Source: a virus. Taken from it: a stretch of DNA of 49,077 nt. Positions 48,539 to 49,077 of this stretch are shown here, piece after piece. The notes beneath the pieces are model-generated. The model did no database searches. It had not been told where the DNA came from and worked only from the letters and a program-made list of their open reading frames with translations. The translations under genes were made by a program, and so were the position numbers. The stretch's first letter is position 1. Every line of letters begins with the position of its first letter. The stretch covers positions 1 through 49,077 of the IMG/VR virus record IMGVR_UViG_3300022562_000273, one strand, 5' to 3'.

Positions 48539-49077
48539 GAATCATCCACACCGACAAGGTTACACCCAAGGAAGTCAGAACCCAAGTCGAAAAGGATTGG
48601 GTTTACAACGGTCTCGATGCCTGTGTCACAGCAGAGGTTCTTGAAATCCTTCTCCCTGACCTCGACGAATACACTTCCAAGACATACGAGTTCGCCAAGG
48701 CTCTCCAGGCCCCTGTCTTAGAGATGCGGATGCGTGGCGTTCTCATCGACCAGAAACGCAAGCGAGAAGTTATCAACTCTTACTACGATGACCTCGATCG
48801 TTTAGAGCGCCAGTTAGATCGAATTGTCCTCGATGGTTGTGGAATGAGCAAGTTCAACTGGCGTTCCACCTACGACCTAAGGGAGTTGTTCTATGATCGC
48901 CTTGGAATTCCCGCTATACGAAAACACGGAAAAGTCACTGTTAACAGGGACGCTCTTGAACGAATTGAGTCTTACTTTTCTGCGAAACAAATTGTTGCTC
49001 ATATCATCCTTCTTAGAGAAATTGGAAAAAAGATATCGGTCCTCAAAACTGAAATCGACCCTGACAATAGAATACGA
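48535..49077 (+). CDS. Family A DNA polymerase, N-terminal part (continues at base 1)
   Basis: The ATG at 48535 overlaps the UDG-exonuclease stop (ATGA). The frame just upstream of it is closed by TGA. The product begins with the missing exonuclease motif: YNGLDACVT has Tyr24 and Asp28 (YxxxD, ExoIII). Then come FAKALQAPVLEMRMRGVLID (conserved in phage polymerases), the thumb helices, and the junction at residue 134. It reads on into base 1 of the window. Confidence 0.93.
   Translation, partial: MRIIHTDKVTPKEVRTQVEKDWVYNGLDACVTAEVLEILLPDLDEYTSKTYEFAKALQAPVLEMRMRGVLIDQKRKREVINSYYDDLDRLERQLDRIVLDGCGMSKFNWRSTYDLRELFYDRLGIPAIRKHGKVTVNRDALERIESYFSAKQIVAHIILLREIGKKISVLKTEIDPDNRIR
48934..49077. repeat. 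Terminal direct repeat, right copy
   Basis: Exact copy of bases 1-144; see the left copy. Confidence 0.95.

Overview
The window is a near-complete, circularly closed phage genome of about 48.9 kb. Bases 1-144 are repeated exactly at 48934-49077, and a DNA polymerase gene runs unbroken across that junction, so the ends are most likely an assembly overlap. It is a tailed phage with a podovirus-type virion: T7-like portal, tail adaptor, tail nozzle and internal virion proteins, plus a head module resembling that of Bordetella phage BPP-1 and epsilon15. The GH108 endolysin, small holin-like protein and lipoprotein point to a Gram-negative host. I see no integrase, tRNA or phage RNA polymerase, which suggests a lytic phage that relies on host sigma70-type RNA polymerase. 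The host genus cannot be named from the sequence.

Layout. The minus strand from 34.24 kb down to 2.22 kb is one long late operon: terS, terL, two tiny genes, portal, Bbp19-like protein, scaffold, major capsid, capsid cement, a series of small beta-rich proteins, a CxxCxxCC metal-binding protein, a glycine-rich repeat protein (718 aa), a second repeat protein (611 aa), small proteins, three tandem paralogous tail adaptors, tail nozzle, four internal virion proteins including a transglycosylase and a 1767-aa giant, and the lysis genes. Nearly all are joined by ATGA, TAATG or TGATG overlaps. Four real genes in this operon are under 60 codons: a holin candidate (3296-3466), 18443-18595, 31631-31795 and 31792-31956.

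The plus strand from 34.63 kb through the junction to 2.22 kb carries the early and replication genes. First come many small unknown genes, split into units by strong intrinsic terminators and by sigma70-like promoters sharing the box TTGACTTTTC. Then come a small XRE regulator, a UvrD-like helicase, a RecB-like four-cysteine nuclease, a Sak4-like ATPase with an SSB-like partner, a protein resembling the Acb2/Tad1 anti-CBASS family, a uracil-DNA-glycosylase/3'-5' exonuclease fusion, a family A DNA polymerase and a DUF3987-like helicase.

The most unusual points are: (i) a polymerase operon in which uracil glycosylase is fused to the first part of the exonuclease domain, while the exonuclease ExoIII motif starts the separate polymerase gene; (ii) His at the position usually Phe or Tyr in polymerase motif B; (iii) a possible cyclic-nucleotide sponge inside the recombination/replication operon; (iv) a non-coding region at 34.2-35.34 kb dense in dyads, with a distant 18-bp perfect inverted repeat flanking an AC microsatellite; and (v) two structural proteins built of 11 and about 18 short repeats.
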